Made by a program: the position numbers and the translations under genes
The notes under the pieces: generated by a model
Told to the model about the DNA's origin: nothing
Databases searched by the model: none
The model's input: the letters and a program-made list of their open reading frames with translations, nothing else
In this document: positions 14,129 to 14,406 of the stretch, one piece after another
Numbering within the stretch: position 1 is the first letter of the stretch
Layout: each line of letters opens with the position of its first letter
From: Thermoprotei archaeon
Lineage (GTDB): Archaea > Thermoproteota > Thermoprotei_A > Sulfolobales > Ignisphaeraceae
NCBI GenBank assembly: GCA_003661905.1
Contig: QMXA01000003.1
Span: 1 to 14,406, forward strand
Length of the DNA stretch: 14,406 nucleotides
Direction of reading: 5' to 3'

Positions 14129-14406
14129 GGGATATATAGAGATATTTACAGAGTATTCTCCATTACTGCTTGAAGGTATTAAGAACACTTTATTATTGAC
14201 TATAGTCTCCTTTACAATAGGGTTTGTCCTAGGATTACCAACTGCAGTTACTAGAGTATATGCACCTAGACCACTAAGATGGTTAGCAGTAATATATGTA
14301 GAGTTAATTCGAGGTACACCAATGATAGTTCAGTTATTCTTGGTCTATTTTGCATTACCTCAATTAGGTATAACATTAGATCCTCTTACAGCTGCATTTT
14401 TGGGTA
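14118..14406 (+). CDS. second polar amino-acid ABC permease (3' partial)
   Basis: The frame is open to the end of the window (96 codons seen). It begins MVFEGYIEIFTEYSPLLLEG, followed by a first helix (TLLLTIVSFTIGFVLGLP), VYAPRPLRWLAVIYVELIRGTP and MIVQLFLVYFALPQLG. LIRGTP and the following hydrophobic stretch are characteristic of HisQ/HisM/GlnP permeases, and the layout parallels that of the upstream permease. The EAA loop lies beyond the window. The start is ATG 14118 because AGGTG (14108-14112) is 5 bases upstream. An in-frame ATG at 14091, preceded by AGGA, would add 9 residues. The ATPase gene is expected downstream. Confidence 0.85.
   Translation, partial: MVFEGYIEIFTEYSPLLLEGIKNTLLLTIVSFTIGFVLGLPTAVTRVYAPRPLRWLAVIYVELIRGTPMIVQLFLVYFALPQLGITLDPLTAAFLG

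Overview
The window looks like a piece of a thermophilic crenarchaeal chromosome (Thermoproteota; a Desulfurococcales- or Ignisphaera-like lineage is my guess, not a proof). By eye it is AT-rich, at a little over one third G+C. Genes are preceded by short AT-rich TATA-type boxes, and several starts follow strong GGAGGTG-type Shine-Dalgarno (SD) sequences. Stops are followed by T-rich tracts rather than bacterial hairpins. Secreted proteins carry an N-terminal signal and a single C-terminal membrane anchor with a short basic tail. The solute-binding protein lacks a lipobox cysteine and has an N-terminal membrane anchor instead. I see no rRNA, tRNA, CRISPR array or insertion sequence.

Left part (1-3802): the 3' end of a membrane-anchored protein that starts outside the window; a tandem GNAT acetyltransferase; a convergent (8-base overlap) membrane-anchored protein with an HEEGH zinc site and a later TDHGRKG motif, read here as a cell-surface zinc protease of the DUF922 type; and a metallo-beta-lactamase-fold hydrolase with all expected metal ligands.

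Middle part (3867-9990, all minus strand): a sodium:solute symporter is preceded by a short two-helix DUF3311-like membrane protein. The small gene has a good SD but no ATG, GTG or TTG start. Upstream lies a very large (about 1,416 residues) cell-surface protein with Ig-like domains, a calcium-loop-like motif, a glutamine-amidotransferase/ThuA-like region and a C-terminal anchor.

Region 10078-10611 has no intact gene but contains open stretches on both strands that look like gene remains. Next come an Mth938-family protein, a two-helix membrane protein with a PH-like cytosolic domain, and a divergent gene of unknown function. A 7-base inverted repeat sits between the two divergent promoters.

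Right end (12486-14406): a polar amino-acid ABC uptake operon with a family 3 binding protein, one permease, an unrecognised 57-residue ORF with a near-perfect SD, and the start of a second, different permease. The ATPase is not in the window and is expected just downstream. Uptake systems, surface proteases and large surface proteins fit a peptide- or amino-acid-using lifestyle, but that link is inference.
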